NCBI RefSeq assembly: GCF_041381155.1
Contig: NC_091141.1
Location: 28,612,155 to 28,676,154, forward strand
Direction: 5' to 3'
Length of the DNA stretch: 64,000 nucleotides
Source: Argopecten irradians
Lineage: Eukaryota > Mollusca > Bivalvia > Pectinida > Pectinidae
Position numbers and translations under genes: made by a program. A model generated the notes under the pieces. That model was given only the letters and a program-made list of their open reading frames with translations. It ran no database searches and was not told the origin of the DNA. Below are positions 35,160 through 47,137 of this stretch, one piece after another. The stretch's first letter is position 1. Each line of letters starts with the position of its first letter.

Positions 35160-36309
35160 AGGTAGGGAAAGATTCGATTAGTCATTTCATAGAATACTAT
35201 TTTTATGTTTATCTGAATTGTGTATCCTGTCATGTGTTATCACTTCTCGGAGTATAACACTTTCTGGTGTATTAGTAAGTTCAGTAAATTATTTTATCAA
35301 ATAATCCACCTGATATCCAGTGATTTCGTTGAAATCACAAACATCGCAAACAGAAATAGAGATGATGGGAGTAAGATGATTTCGTTGAATTCTTTAAGGC
35401 AGCTTCGTAAACAGAAACGAAGATGCTGAGAGTGATATTATTTCGTTGAACTATTTAAGCATGAAAATTAGTTGATTTCGTTGAACTCGATTTGTCCACA
35501 TCGCCAACAGAAACAAAGATGCTGAGAGTAAGATGATTTCGATGAACCACGCAACGGCATAAGAAGATGAAACTTATGATTTAATAAAACGCATTGAGCC
35601 CGCATTGCTAGGTGAAATAACAAAGATGTGCAAAGGTCAAAATCATTAACATAGGTACTTTTTACGAAACAGATATTGCTTTAACAAAATAGATTTTGTG
35701 ACGAATCAGATATTGTTTTGAAACACACTAGAAAAATATTCATCAAAATGTGACCATTTAGTTTGTTTTGGTAGGAGAAACAGAGGTTGAGAATGAGATA
35801 ATTTAGCGATATCGACAGGAAAAAACACCTATGTTGTAATTCAAATATTTCCTGAAACTCCTAACCCAACCCATAACCTTTTGGTCTAGGAATACATGAC
35901 GTCCTCATTACCAGCAGATTCAGAGACGCTCAACATCTGATGATTTTTGTTGAATGTTGCATCGCAAGTAGCAATTTGGATGACGAGAGCGAGACATTTC
36001 CTGAATCTTCATTAGTCAATATCTACTAAAACTCATAGCCAACAAAACTAATGAACTCTCTAAGGCCGCAGCGCCGACAGAAACAGAGATGCTGAAAATA
36101 CGTTGACCTCGTTATGTCAACATCGCCAACAGAAATAACGATGCTGAGAGTATGATGATTTCATTAAACTCTTTAAGGCCGCATCGCAAACAGAAAAAAG
36201 ATGCTGAGAGTGAGATGATTTCATTAAACTCTTTAAGGCCGCATCGAAAACAGACACAAAGATGCTGAAAGTGAAATATTTTCGTTAAACCCGTTTCTTC
36301 CACATCACC

Positions 36310-38670
36310 AACTCAAACATAAATGCTGAAATGAGATAATTTCGCTGAAATCGTCATGTGCATATCGCCATCAGAATCCCAGACGCTGAAATGAGATGAT
36401 TTTGTTGAACTCGTTACAGGCCGCATCACCAAGAGAATTAGAGATGTTCAACATGAGCTGATTTCGTTGAATTCTGCATCCCCACTAGACATTTTGATGA
36501 TGAGTATGAGAAATATACTAAAACTCCTTAAATCCGCATCGCCAACAGAAACAAAGATGCTGAAAAGATATGTTTCCGTTGAACTCGTTATGTCCAAATT
36601 GCCAACACAAAAAGAGATGCTGAGAGTGAGATGTTTTCGCTGAACTCGGTATGTCGACATCACCAACAGACACAAAGATGCAGAGAGTAAAATGATTTCG
36701 TTAAACTCGTTATGTCAATATCGCCAACAGAAATAAAAATGCTGAGAGTGAGATGATTTCGTTGAAGATAGTAACCACGCAATGGCATAAGAATGAGAAA
36801 GGCTAAAACTGATATGATTTCATAAAACGCATTAAGCCCGCATTGCTAGGGGAAATAGCAAAGATGAGAAAGAGATATTTTCTGGAACTCCTTCAAAGTC
36901 ATTAAGACAGGTATTTTTAGGAAACAGATATTGCTTTGAAAAGAAAGTTATTTTGATGAATCAGACATTGTTTTGAAACACAGTAGAAGAATATTCATCA
37001 AAATGTGACCATTGATTTGGGTTTTGGTTTCCTTACTTTTTTTCAACTTTACTGACCATAAGGAATGTGTGTGACCACCCAAAAGTAGCAGAGGCAGCTT
37101 ATCTACTTCTAAACTATGAACTTTGTGGATATAAAAGGCCGCATCCAGCTCATAGCAAGGAGCTTATGGCCTTAAACATTCCAAATGATCAGGTCACGAG
37201 GCTACTAGGTTGCAGCATCCGCACATGTTTCTAACCTCCTTCCACATGAACAGTCGGGTAATGCTACCATCAGGAGACAACCTAGCGAAGTATTATAAGA
37301 AATCACAGACGAGAAGTTGATCATCTGATAAAAGATCACATTTTAACAAGTATTCTTCACCATAGCATATTGTTTGATGTGTCAGGTAAAACACATAGTG
37401 GTTCGGGTTGATGATTTCGTAGAATTCGTTAAACCGGCGTCTCCACGAGAGTTCAGAAAAGATACATTTATTAAACTGGTTAAGCCCGCATCTCCAACAG
37501 AAAAGAAAACACAGCATGAAAAAGCAATTATTTTGTACATCTAGTAAAAACGGCATATCAAGGAAGCATATCAAGGAGAAACAGAGGCTGAGAATGACAT
37601 AATTTAGCCACATCGACAGGAAAAAACACCGATGTTGTAATTCAAATATTTCCTGAAACTCCTAACCCATAAACTTCTGGTCTAGGAATACATGAAGTCC
37701 TCCTCACCAGCAGATTCAGAGACGCACAACATCAGATTATTTTGTTGAAATTTGCATCGCAAGTAGAAATTTGGATGACAAGAGCGAGACTATTCCAAAA
37801 TCTTCATTAGTCAATATCTACTAAAACTCCGTAAATCTGCATCATGCTGAGAGTGAGATGATTTCGATGAACTCTTTAAGGCCACATCGTCAACAGAAAC
37901 AGTGATGCTGAGAATGAGATGATTTCCTTGAACTCTTTATGTCAACATCGCCAATAGAAACAAAGATGGTTGGAGTGAGATGATTTGGTAAAACTCTTTA
38001 ACGCCGCTACTCCATAAGAAAACTAAAATGTTGCAAATTAGCTGATTTCGTTGAACTCGTTAAATCTACATCATCAACAGACGCAAAGATACTGAGAATG
38101 AGATGATTTCATTAAATTGTTTTTGTCTATATCGCCAACAGAAACAAATATGCTGAGAGTGAGATTATTGCGTTGAACTCTTTAAGGCCGCATCGGCAAC
38201 AGAAATAGAGATGCTGAAAATGATATGATTTCATTTAACTCGTTTATCCACAACGCCAACAGACACAAAGATGCTGAAAGTGAAATATATTCGTTGAACT
38301 TGTTTCTTCAACATCAACAAAAGAAACAGAAATGCTGAAATCAGATGATTCCGCTGAACTCGGTATGTCCACAAATAACGATGCTGAGAGTGAAATGATT
38401 TCGTTGAACTCGTTATGCTCGAATCGAAAACAGAAATAGAGATGCTGAGAATGAGATGATTTTATTGAAGTCGCTATGTCAATATCGCCAACAGAAACAA
38501 AGATGATTGGAGTAAGATGATTTGGTAAAACTCTTTATCGCCGCATTGCCAATAGAAAACGAAAATGTTGCAAATTAGCTGATTTCGTTGAACTCTTTAA
38601 GGCCACATCGCCAACAGACACAAAGATACTGAGGGTGAAATTAGTTCGTTGAACTCGTTTCTTCCACATC
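36310..38670. repeat. Higher-order repeat copy 1 (about 2.36 kb)
   Basis: The marker ACCAACTCAAACATAAATGC occurs near 36310, 38671 and 40976. Each copy consists of about 500 bp of 61-bp units, about 700 bp of unrelated sequence (TAAGCCCGCATTGCTAGGGG, AAACAGATATTGCTTTGAAA, CAAGGAGCTTATGGCCTTAA) and further 61-bp units. Copy 1 is 2361 bp long. Confidence 0.85.
37055..37233 (+). other. Open frame carried inside the higher-order repeat
   Basis: On the plus strand a 59-codon frame, not related to the 61-bp unit, reads LLTIRNVCDHPKVAEAAYLL, then LNYELCGYKRPHPAHSKELM and ALNIPNDQVTRLLGCSIRTC before a stop. It recurs with few changes at about 39420, 41724 and (5'-truncated) 42248. The last part has the spacing of a helix-turn-helix, as in some transposases. 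It might also be a captured exon, since the frame follows a pyrimidine-rich tract. No family is recognised; conservation among copies reflects recent duplication and is not proof of function. Confidence 0.35.
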
Positions 38671-40975
38671 ACCAACTCAAACATAAATGCTGAAATGAGA
38701 TAATTTCGCTGAAATCGTCATGTGCATATCGCCATCAGAACCCCAGATGCTGAAATGAGATGATTCCGTTGAACTCGTTACAGGCCGCATCACCAAGAGA
38801 ATCAGAGATGCTCAACATTAGGTGATTTCGTTGAATTTTGCATCCCCACTAAACATTTTGATGATGAGTATGAGACATATACTAAAACTCCTTAAATCCG
38901 CATCGCCAACAGAAACAAAGATGCTGAAAAGATATGTTTTCGTTGAACTCGTTATGTCCAAATTGCCAACACAAAAAGAGATGCTGAGAGTGAGATGTTT
39001 TTCGCTGAACTCGGTATGTCGACATCACCAACAAAAACAAAGATGCAGAGTGTAAAATGATTTCGTTAAACTCGTTATGTCAATATCGCCAACAGAAATA
39101 AAAATGCTAAGAGTGAGATGATTTCGTTGAAGATAGTAACCACGCAATGGCATAAGAATGAGAAAGGCTAAAACTGATATGATTTCATAAAACGCATTAA
39201 GCCCGCATTGCTAGGGGAAATAGCAAAGATGAGAAAGAGATATTTTCTGGAACTCCTTCAAAGTCATTAAGACAGGTATTTTTAGGAAACAGATATTGCT
39301 TTGAAAAGAAAGTTATTTTGAGGAATCAGATATTGTTTTGAAACACAGTAGAAGAATATTCATCAAAATGTGACCATTGAGTTAGTTTTTATTTTTTTTT
39401 ACTATTTTCAACTTTACTGACCATAAGGAATGAGTGTGACCACCCAAAAGTAGCAGAGGCAGCTTATCTACTTCTAAACTATGAACTTTGTGGATATAAA
39501 AGGCCGCATCCAGCTCATAGCAAGGAGCTTATGGCCTTAAACATTCCAAATGATCAGGTCACGAGGCTACTAGGTTGCAGCATCCGCACATGTTTATAAC
39601 CTCCTTCCACACGTACAGTCGGGTAATGCTACCATCAGGAGACAACCTAGCGAAGTATTATAAGAAATCACAGACGAGAAATTGATCGTCTGATGATAAA
39701 AGGTCACATTTAAACAAGTATTCCATCTCCAAGGGAAAAGAAAATACAGCATGAGAAAGCAATAATTTTGTACATCTAGTAAAAATGGTTGATCAAGAAA
39801 GCATATCAAGGAGAAACAGAGGTTGAGAATAAGATAATTTAGCGATATCGACAGGAAAAAAAACACCGATGTTGTAATTCAAATATTTCCTGAAACTCCT
39901 AACCCATAAACTTCCGGTCTAGGAATACATGAAGTCCTCATCACCAGGAGATTCAGAGACGCTCAACATCAGATTATTTTGTTGAAATTTGCATTCGCAA
40001 GTAGAAATTTGGATGACAAGAGCGAGACTATTCCCAAATCTTCATTAGTCAATATCTACTAAAACTCCGTAAATCTGCATCATGCTGAGAGTGAGATGAT
40101 TTCGATGAACTCTTTAAGGCCACATCGTCAACAGAAAACAGTGATGCTGAGAATGAGATGATTTCCTTGAACTCTTTATGTCAACATCGCCAATAGAAAC
40201 AAAGATGGTTGGAGTGAGATGATTTGGTAAAACTCTTTAACGCCGCTACTCCATAAGAAAACTAAAATGTTGCAAATTAGCTGATTTCGTTGAACTCGTT
40301 AAATCTACATCGTCAACAGACGCAAAGATACTGAGAATGAGATGATTTCATTAAATTGTTTTTGTCTATATCGCCAACAGAAACAAATATGCTGAGAGTG
40401 AGATTATTGCGTTGAACTCTTTAAGGCCGCATCGGCAACAGAAATAGAGATGCTGAAAATGTAATGATTTCATTAACTCGTTTATCCACAACGCCAACAG
40501 ACACAAAGATGCTGAAAGTGAAATATATTCGTTGAACTTGTTTCTTCAACATCAACAAAAGAAACAGAAATGCTGAAAAGATGATTCGGTTGAACTCGTT
40601 TCTTCCACATCACCAACAGAAACGATGCTGAGAGTGAAATGATTTCGTTGAACTCGTTATGCTCGAATCGAAAACAGAAATAGAGATGCTGAGAATGAGA
40701 TGATTTCATTGAAGTCGCTATGTCAACATCGCCAACAGAAACAAAGATGATTGGAGTAAGATGATTTGGTAAAACTCTTTATCGCCGCATCGCCAATAGA
40801 AAACGAAAATGTTGCAAATTAGCTGATTTCGTTGAACTCGTTAAATCCACATCGCCAACAGACACAAAGATACTGAGAATGAGATGATGTCGTTGAACTC
40901 TTTAAGGCCACATCGTCAACAGAAGTAAAGATACTGAGGGTGAAATTAGTTCGTTGAACTCGTTTCTTCCACATC
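38671..40975. repeat. Higher-order repeat copy 2 (about 2.31 kb)
   Basis: Colinear with copy 1 at high identity with scattered substitutions and indels. The marker GAGGCAGCTTATCTACTTCT starts at 39456 here, against 37091 in copy 1. Confidence 0.85.
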
Positions 40976-42400
40976 ACCAACTCAAACATAAATGCTGAAA
41001 TGAGATAATTTCGCTGAAATCGTCATGTGCATATCGCCATCAGAACCCCAGATGCTGAAATGAGATGATTCCGTTGAACTCGTTACAGGCCGCATCACCA
41101 AGAGAATCAGAGATGCTCAACATTAGGTGATTTCGTTGAATTTTGCATCCCCACTAGACATTTTGATGATGAGTATGAGACATATACTAAAACTCCTTAA
41201 ATCCGCATCGCCAACAGAAACAAAGATGCTGAAAAGATATGTTTTCGTTGAACTCGTTATGTCCAAATTGCCAACACAAAAAGAGATGCTGAGAGTGAGA
41301 TGTTTTCGCTGAACTCGGTATGTCGACATCACCAACAGAAACAAAGATGCAGAGAGTAAAATGATTTCGTTAAACTCGTTATGTCAATATCGCCAACAGA
41401 AATAAAAATGCTAAGAGTGAGATGATTTCGTTGAAGATAGTAACCACGCAATGGCATAAGAATGAGAAAGGCTAAAACTGATATGATTTCATAAAACGCA
41501 TTAAGCCCGCATTGCTAGGGGAAATAGCAAAGATGAGAAAGAGATATTTTCTGGAACTCCTTCAAAGTCATTAAGACAGGTATTTTTAGGAAACAGATAT
41601 TGCTTTGAAAAGAAAGTTATTTTGAGGAATCAGATATTGTTTTGAAACACAGTAGAAGAATATTCATCAAAATGTGACCATTGCGTTAGTTTTAATTTTT
41701 TTTTACTATTTTCAACTTTACTGACCATAAGGAATGAGTGTGACCACCCAAAAGTAGCAGAGGCAGCTTATCTACTTCTAAACTATGAACTTTGTGGATA
41801 TAAAAGGCCGCATCCAGCTCATAGCAAGGAGCTTATGGCCTTAAACATTCCAAATGATCAGGTCACGAGGCTACTAGGTTGCAGCATCCGCACATGTTTA
41901 TAACCTCCTTCCACACGTACAGTCGGGTAATGCTACCATCAGGAGACAACCTAGCGAAGTATTATAAGAAATCACAGACGAGAAATTGATCGTCTGATAA
42001 AAGGTTACATTTAAACGAGGATTCCATCTCCAAGGGAAAAGAAAATACAGCATGAGAAAGCAATAATTTTGCACATTTAGTAAAAATGGTTGATCAAGAA
42101 AGCATATCAAGGAGACACAGAGGTTGAGAATAAGATAATTTAGCGATATCAACAGGAAAAAAAACACCGATGTTGTAATTCAAATATTTCCTGAAACTCC
42201 TAACCCATTACCTTCCGGTCTAGGAAAACTTGAAGTCCTCATCACCAGAGGCAGCTTATCTACTTCTAAACTATGAATTTTGTGGATATAAAAGGCCGCA
42301 TCCAGCTCACAGCAAGGAGCTTATGGCCTTAAACATTCCAAATGATCAGGTCACGAGGCTACTAGGTTGCAGCATCCGCACATGTTTATAACCTCCTTCC
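40976..42400. repeat. Higher-order repeat copy 3 and a truncated fourth copy
   Basis: Copy 3 carries the marker GAGGCAGCTTATCTACTTCT at 41760. A truncated fourth copy of the same segment begins at 42248, only 488 bp later, joined at ATCACCAGAGGCAGC, which marks a recombination breakpoint. Copies 2 and 3 are closer to each other than to copy 1. Confidence 0.8.
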
Positions 42401-45400
42401 ACACGTACAGTTGGGTAATGCTACCATCAGGAGACAACCTAGCGAAGTATTATAAGAAAGCACAGACGAGAAGTTGATCGTCTGATAAAAGGTCACAATT
42501 TAACAAGTATTCTTAACCATAGCATATTGTTTAACGTGTCAGGTAAAACACATAACGGTTGGGGTTGATGATTTCGTAGAATTCGTTAAACCGGCGTCTC
42601 CACGAGAAGCAGAAAATTTCAGAAAAGATACATTTATTAAACGCGTTAAGCCCGCATCTCCAAGAGAAAAGAAAATACAGCATGAGAAAGCGATAATTTT
42701 GTACATCTAGTAAAAACGGCATATGAAGGAAGCATATCAAGAAGAAACAGATGTTGAGAATGAGACAATTAAGCCGCATCGACAGGAAAAAACACCGATG
42801 TTGTAATTCAAATATTTCCTGAACCTCCTAACCCATAATTTTCTAGTCTAGGAATACATGAGGTCCTCATCACCAGGGGATTCAGAGATGCTCAACATCA
42901 GATGATTTTGTTTAATTTTGCATCGCAAGTAGAAATTTGGATGACGAGAGCGAGACATTTTCCTAAACTTCATTAATTAATATCTTCTAAAACTCTGTAA
43001 ATCTGCAATCCAATAATGTTGAGAGTGACATGATTTCATTGAACTCTATAAGGCTCCAACAGAAACAGAGATGCTGAGAGTTAAATGATTTCGTTGAACT
43101 CGTTATGCTCACATCCTAAACTTAAATAGAGATGCTGAGAATAAGATGGTTTCATTGAACTCTTTTTGTCTACATCGCCACCAGAAACAAAGATGCTGAG
43201 AGTGAAATGATTTCGTTGAACTCGTTTCTTCCACATCACCAACAGAAACATAAATGCTGAAATGAAATGATTTCTCTGAACTCGTTATTTCCAGATCGCC
43301 AACAGAAACAATGATTATTAGAGTGAGATGATTTTGTAAAACTCTTTAACGCCGCAACTCCATCAGACAACAAAAATGTTGTAAATTAGCTGATTTCGTT
43401 GAACTCGTTAAATCAACATCACCAACAGACACAAAGATGCTGAGAGTGAGATGATTTCGATGAACTCTTTAAGGTCGCATCGACAAAAGAAATAGAGATG
43501 CTGAGAATGAAATGGGTTCATTTATCCACAACGCCAACAGACACAAAGATACATAGAATAAGATGAGTTCGCTGTACTCGTTATGTCTGCATCGCCAACA
43601 TATAACCTCCTTCCACATGTACAGTCGGGTAATACTACCATCATGAGACAACCTAGCGAAGTATTATAAGAAATCACAGACGAGAAATTGATCATCTGAT
43701 AAAAGATCACATTTTAACAAGTATTCTTCACCATAGCATATTGTTTGACGTGTCAGGTAAAACACATAGCTGTTGGGGTTGATGATTTCGTAGAATTCGT
43801 TAAACCGGCGTCACCATGAGAAACAGACAGATTGAGGAAAGATTTATTCGTGGAACGCATAAAGCCCACATCTCCAAGAAAAAAGAAAATACAGCATGGG
43901 AATATGATAATTTTGTACATCTAGTAAAAACGGCATATCACGAAGGCATATCAAGGAGAAACAGGGGTGGAGAATGGGATAATTTAGCCGCATCGACAGG
44001 AAAAAACACCGATGTTGTAATTGAAATATTTCCCACAAATCCTAAGCCATTACCTTCTGGTCCATGAATACATTAAGTCCGCATCACCAGGAGATTCAGA
44101 GATGTTCAGCATCGGATGATATTGTTGCATTTTGCATCAAAAATAGAAATTCGGATGATGAGAGCGAGACATTTCCTGTAACTTCATTAGTCAATATCTA
44201 GTAAACTTCCGTGAATCTGCACCGCCTATAAAAACAAAAATATTGAGAGTGAGATGATTTCGTTGAACTCGTTATGTGAAGATCGCAAACAGAAAAAAAA
44301 ATGCTGAGAGTGGAATGATTGCGATGGACTACTTATATCAACATCGCCAACAGAAACAAAGATGCAGAAAATTAGATGATTTCGTTGAACAAGTTATGAC
44401 CACATCGCCAACAGAAATAAAGTACTGGGAGTGAGATGATTTTGACCTCTTTGAGGCCGCTTCGCCAACATAAACAAAGATGCTGAGATTATGTCCACAT
44501 CGCCAACAGAAACCAAGATGTTGAAATGATATGGTTTTCTTGAACTCGTTTTGTCCACATCGCCAACAGAAACAGAGATGCTGAGAGTGTGGTGATTTCG
44601 ATGAATTCGTTATTGCCACATCACCAACAGAAATAATGATGTAAAGAGTGAGATGATTACGTTGAACTCGTTATGTCCAAATCGCCAACAGAAATAAAGA
44701 TACTGGGAGTGAGATGATTTCGTTGAACTTTTAAAGAACGCAACTCAAACAGAAACCAAGATGCTGAAATAAGATGGTTTCGTTGAACTCGTTACAGGCC
44801 GCATTTCAAAAAGAGATAATTTTTGTTGAATTTTCGCATCCCCACTCGAAACTCAGATGATGAGTATAAGGCATCTACTAAAACTCCTTAAATCCGCATC
44901 GCCAACAAATGCAAAGATGCCGTGAGTGAGAAGATTTCTTTGAACTCGTTACTCATCGCCAACAGAAACACATTTGCTGAGAATGAGATAATTTTGTTGA
45001 GCTCATCCTGTCCACATCGCCAGTTGAAACAGAAAGGCTGAAAAGGAGATGAACTCGTTAAGGCGGCATCGCCAGCAGAAACAAAGATGTCGAGAATGAA
45101 ATAATTTCGTAGAGTACATTGAGGCCACATCGCCTGTGGCAACAGAGAGTCTGAACGCGAAATGATTTTGTTGAACTTGTTAAGTCTGTATTGCCAGACG
45201 AAACATACATAATGAGATGGCTCATTGAATTTGTTAAGCCAGAATTGACAGGAGAAACAGGGGAAAAATTAGATGCGATGAAAGCTCGGTTCGATTGGCT
45301 CGGCATTGCTCGGTTGGCCAGTTTGGATATACCCACTCGGCGCTAAACGGCGTGGCTCGGCACGGTTGAACTGGGCACGCATCGCTAAGAGAAACAGAGA

Positions 45401-46530
45401 GGTTAAACAAGACGATTTGGGGGAGCAAGAGATGCCTTCGAGAACTCGTTCAGTTATAGTATTGAGAGGAAACCCAAACGCTGAGATGATTTCGAAGATC
45501 CGGGAGAAACAAAGCTTAGGAAAGAGATTATTCTGTGGAATTCGATCGGGAAAACATCTATGTTGTGAGTGAAATATCTCATGAAACTCCATAAATCTGC
45601 ATCTCTTACAGAAACAGAGATACTGATAATGAGGTGATATCGTTGAACCTTTGGGCCCGCATCGAAATAAGAAACGCGAATATTGTGAATGGGATCTTTA
45701 CTGGAAATATTTCAACCGATATTTCTGGAAATTTGTACTGTATCACCAACAGAGACAGAAATGCTTAAAATCATATGGTTCCGTTGAACTCGTTTTGTCC
45801 GCATCTCCACAAAATACAGATATGCTGAAAACAAAAAGTTAAAGCCGCATCGCTACCAGAAAAAAAGATAATGAGAATGAAATAATTTCGTTAAACTGGT
45901 TGAGGCCACATCGCCTGCAGCAGCAGAAAGGCAACAATAACCAAGCAATGGCATAATTTATATATATTTGGAAGGCTCAAACTGGTATGATTTCTTTAAA
46001 CGCATTTAGCACGCATCTCAGGGGAAAATAGCGATGTTGTTATTTACATACTGGATATCCTGAATCCAATATATACTGGAACTTCTTAAAACTGTATCGT
46101 CAGTAGAAACAGAGATGCTGAGCCCGTATCTCCAAGATAAAACATAGAGGATGGGAAAGCGAAGGTTTCCTAGATCGGCATATCCAGGAGAAACAGATAT
46201 CTTTTTCAATATTTTTTTGGAACTTGTTAAGCCTGCATCGCCGGAAGAATCGGGGGCGTTTTGAATGATACACGAACATTTCCTGGAGATCTTCCGCATC
46301 AGCAGTGAAACAATTTTATTACAAGTGAACATCATTATCTAAAACTTGAAAAGGTCTCATTGCAGCAACTCAAATTAAATCCCAAACACATGATTCCTAT
46401 AAATGTATAACCTTTCAAAATTCCAGATAACGAGATTATATAAAACAATTTATTGTAAAAGCAAAGACATTACATTATACAACATTACTTGGATTAACAA
46501 CAACGAATGAGACCTAAATTGATATTTCAG

Positions 46531-46572
46531 AAGCTTCAGCCTTGGCATGATGAGCGTTTAAAAGAAATGGTG
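46531..46572 (+). CDS. Candidate penultimate exon
   Basis: Follows an acceptor TTGATATTTCAG ending at 46530 and encodes KLQPWHDERLKEMV before a donor-like GTATGA at 46573. Joined to the next exon the frame stays open. Short, so uncertain; the product is not recognised. Confidence 0.35.
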
Positions 46573-46705
46573 GTATGATCTGGATATATATAATTACGTA
46601 TTAGATACATGTTATATTGTTAAATTGTTTATTTTACGCACAATTTCTCAACTAAGCGTGGTTGTTTACTTTTTTTGCTTTTTTATCATGTACATATATT
46701 TTTAG

Positions 46706-46810
46706 GGTGCCAAAGATGTCTTCTGTGTGGTTGATTCAATCGAGAATATAAACGGCAAACAGTACGTACAGAGATGTTCCGATTCTCGGTCATGGGTCAT
46801 GCTGAGGTGA
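46706..46810 (+). CDS. Candidate terminal exon of a plus-strand gene
   Basis: After an AT-rich tract ending ACATATATTTTTAG at 46705, an open frame reads GAKDVFCVVDSIENINGKQY, then VQRCSDSRSWVMLR and a TGA stop at 46808-46810. The composition is protein-like and base composition rises to about 48% G+C relative to the flanks. With the exon at 46531-46572 it gives a continuous 48-codon frame across a 133-bp intron. If correct, the gene comes from the left and the 11-kb satellite may lie in one of its introns. Product unknown. Confidence 0.4.
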   Translation, partial: GAKDVFCVVDSIENINGKQYVQRCSDSRSWVMLR

Positions 46811-47137
46811 CCCCAAAACATTGTTAGCGTAACGTAAAGCATCGTAGTGGAGCGGAATTACAAGTCTAGTTTAAATGGATTGATTTTGCACTAAAAAGTC
46901 TTGAAATTCTGGTGGTTTTACCTATTTATTATCAAAATTGGTATATTGAACACTAATTTCAACTGAATTTTCAATAATTAACCAGCCAATCAGTGGCCGG
47001 GTAAAAACTATACCATGGGCTCAATTTTGTATACACAGGGGCCATTTCGAAGGTATTTTGATAATTTAGTTAGTTGTTCCCTGGCAGCGGTGGCGCATAA
47101 TTTAGCATCCCCGACAAACCATAATATTTTACTAATA
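46811..47137. other. Non-coding spacer, possibly 3' UTR
   Basis: No coding signs between the candidate terminal exon and the 39-bp minisatellite. Confidence 0.35.

Larger units (their letters stand above)
35320..46320. repeat. 11-kb satellite/minisatellite with ~61-bp unit
   Basis: The block is made of diverged copies of a ~61-bp unit built from GATGATTTCGTTGAACTCGT, TATGTCCACATCGCC and AACAGAAACAAAGATGCTGA. Copies range from near-consensus to strongly decayed at both ends (about 35320 and 46320). Because 61 is not a multiple of three, open frames in it shift from unit to unit and are not genes. The central 36.3-42.4 kb is organised in ~2.3-kb higher-order repeats (separate entries). It could be an intronic or intergenic satellite. 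Confidence 0.9.

Noticed and set aside
36112-45336. Many cysteine-containing minus-strand open frames (for example HLCVCWRCG repeats)
   Set aside because: They arise from translating the 61-bp satellite unit; the unit is not a multiple of three and no frame continues through the array.
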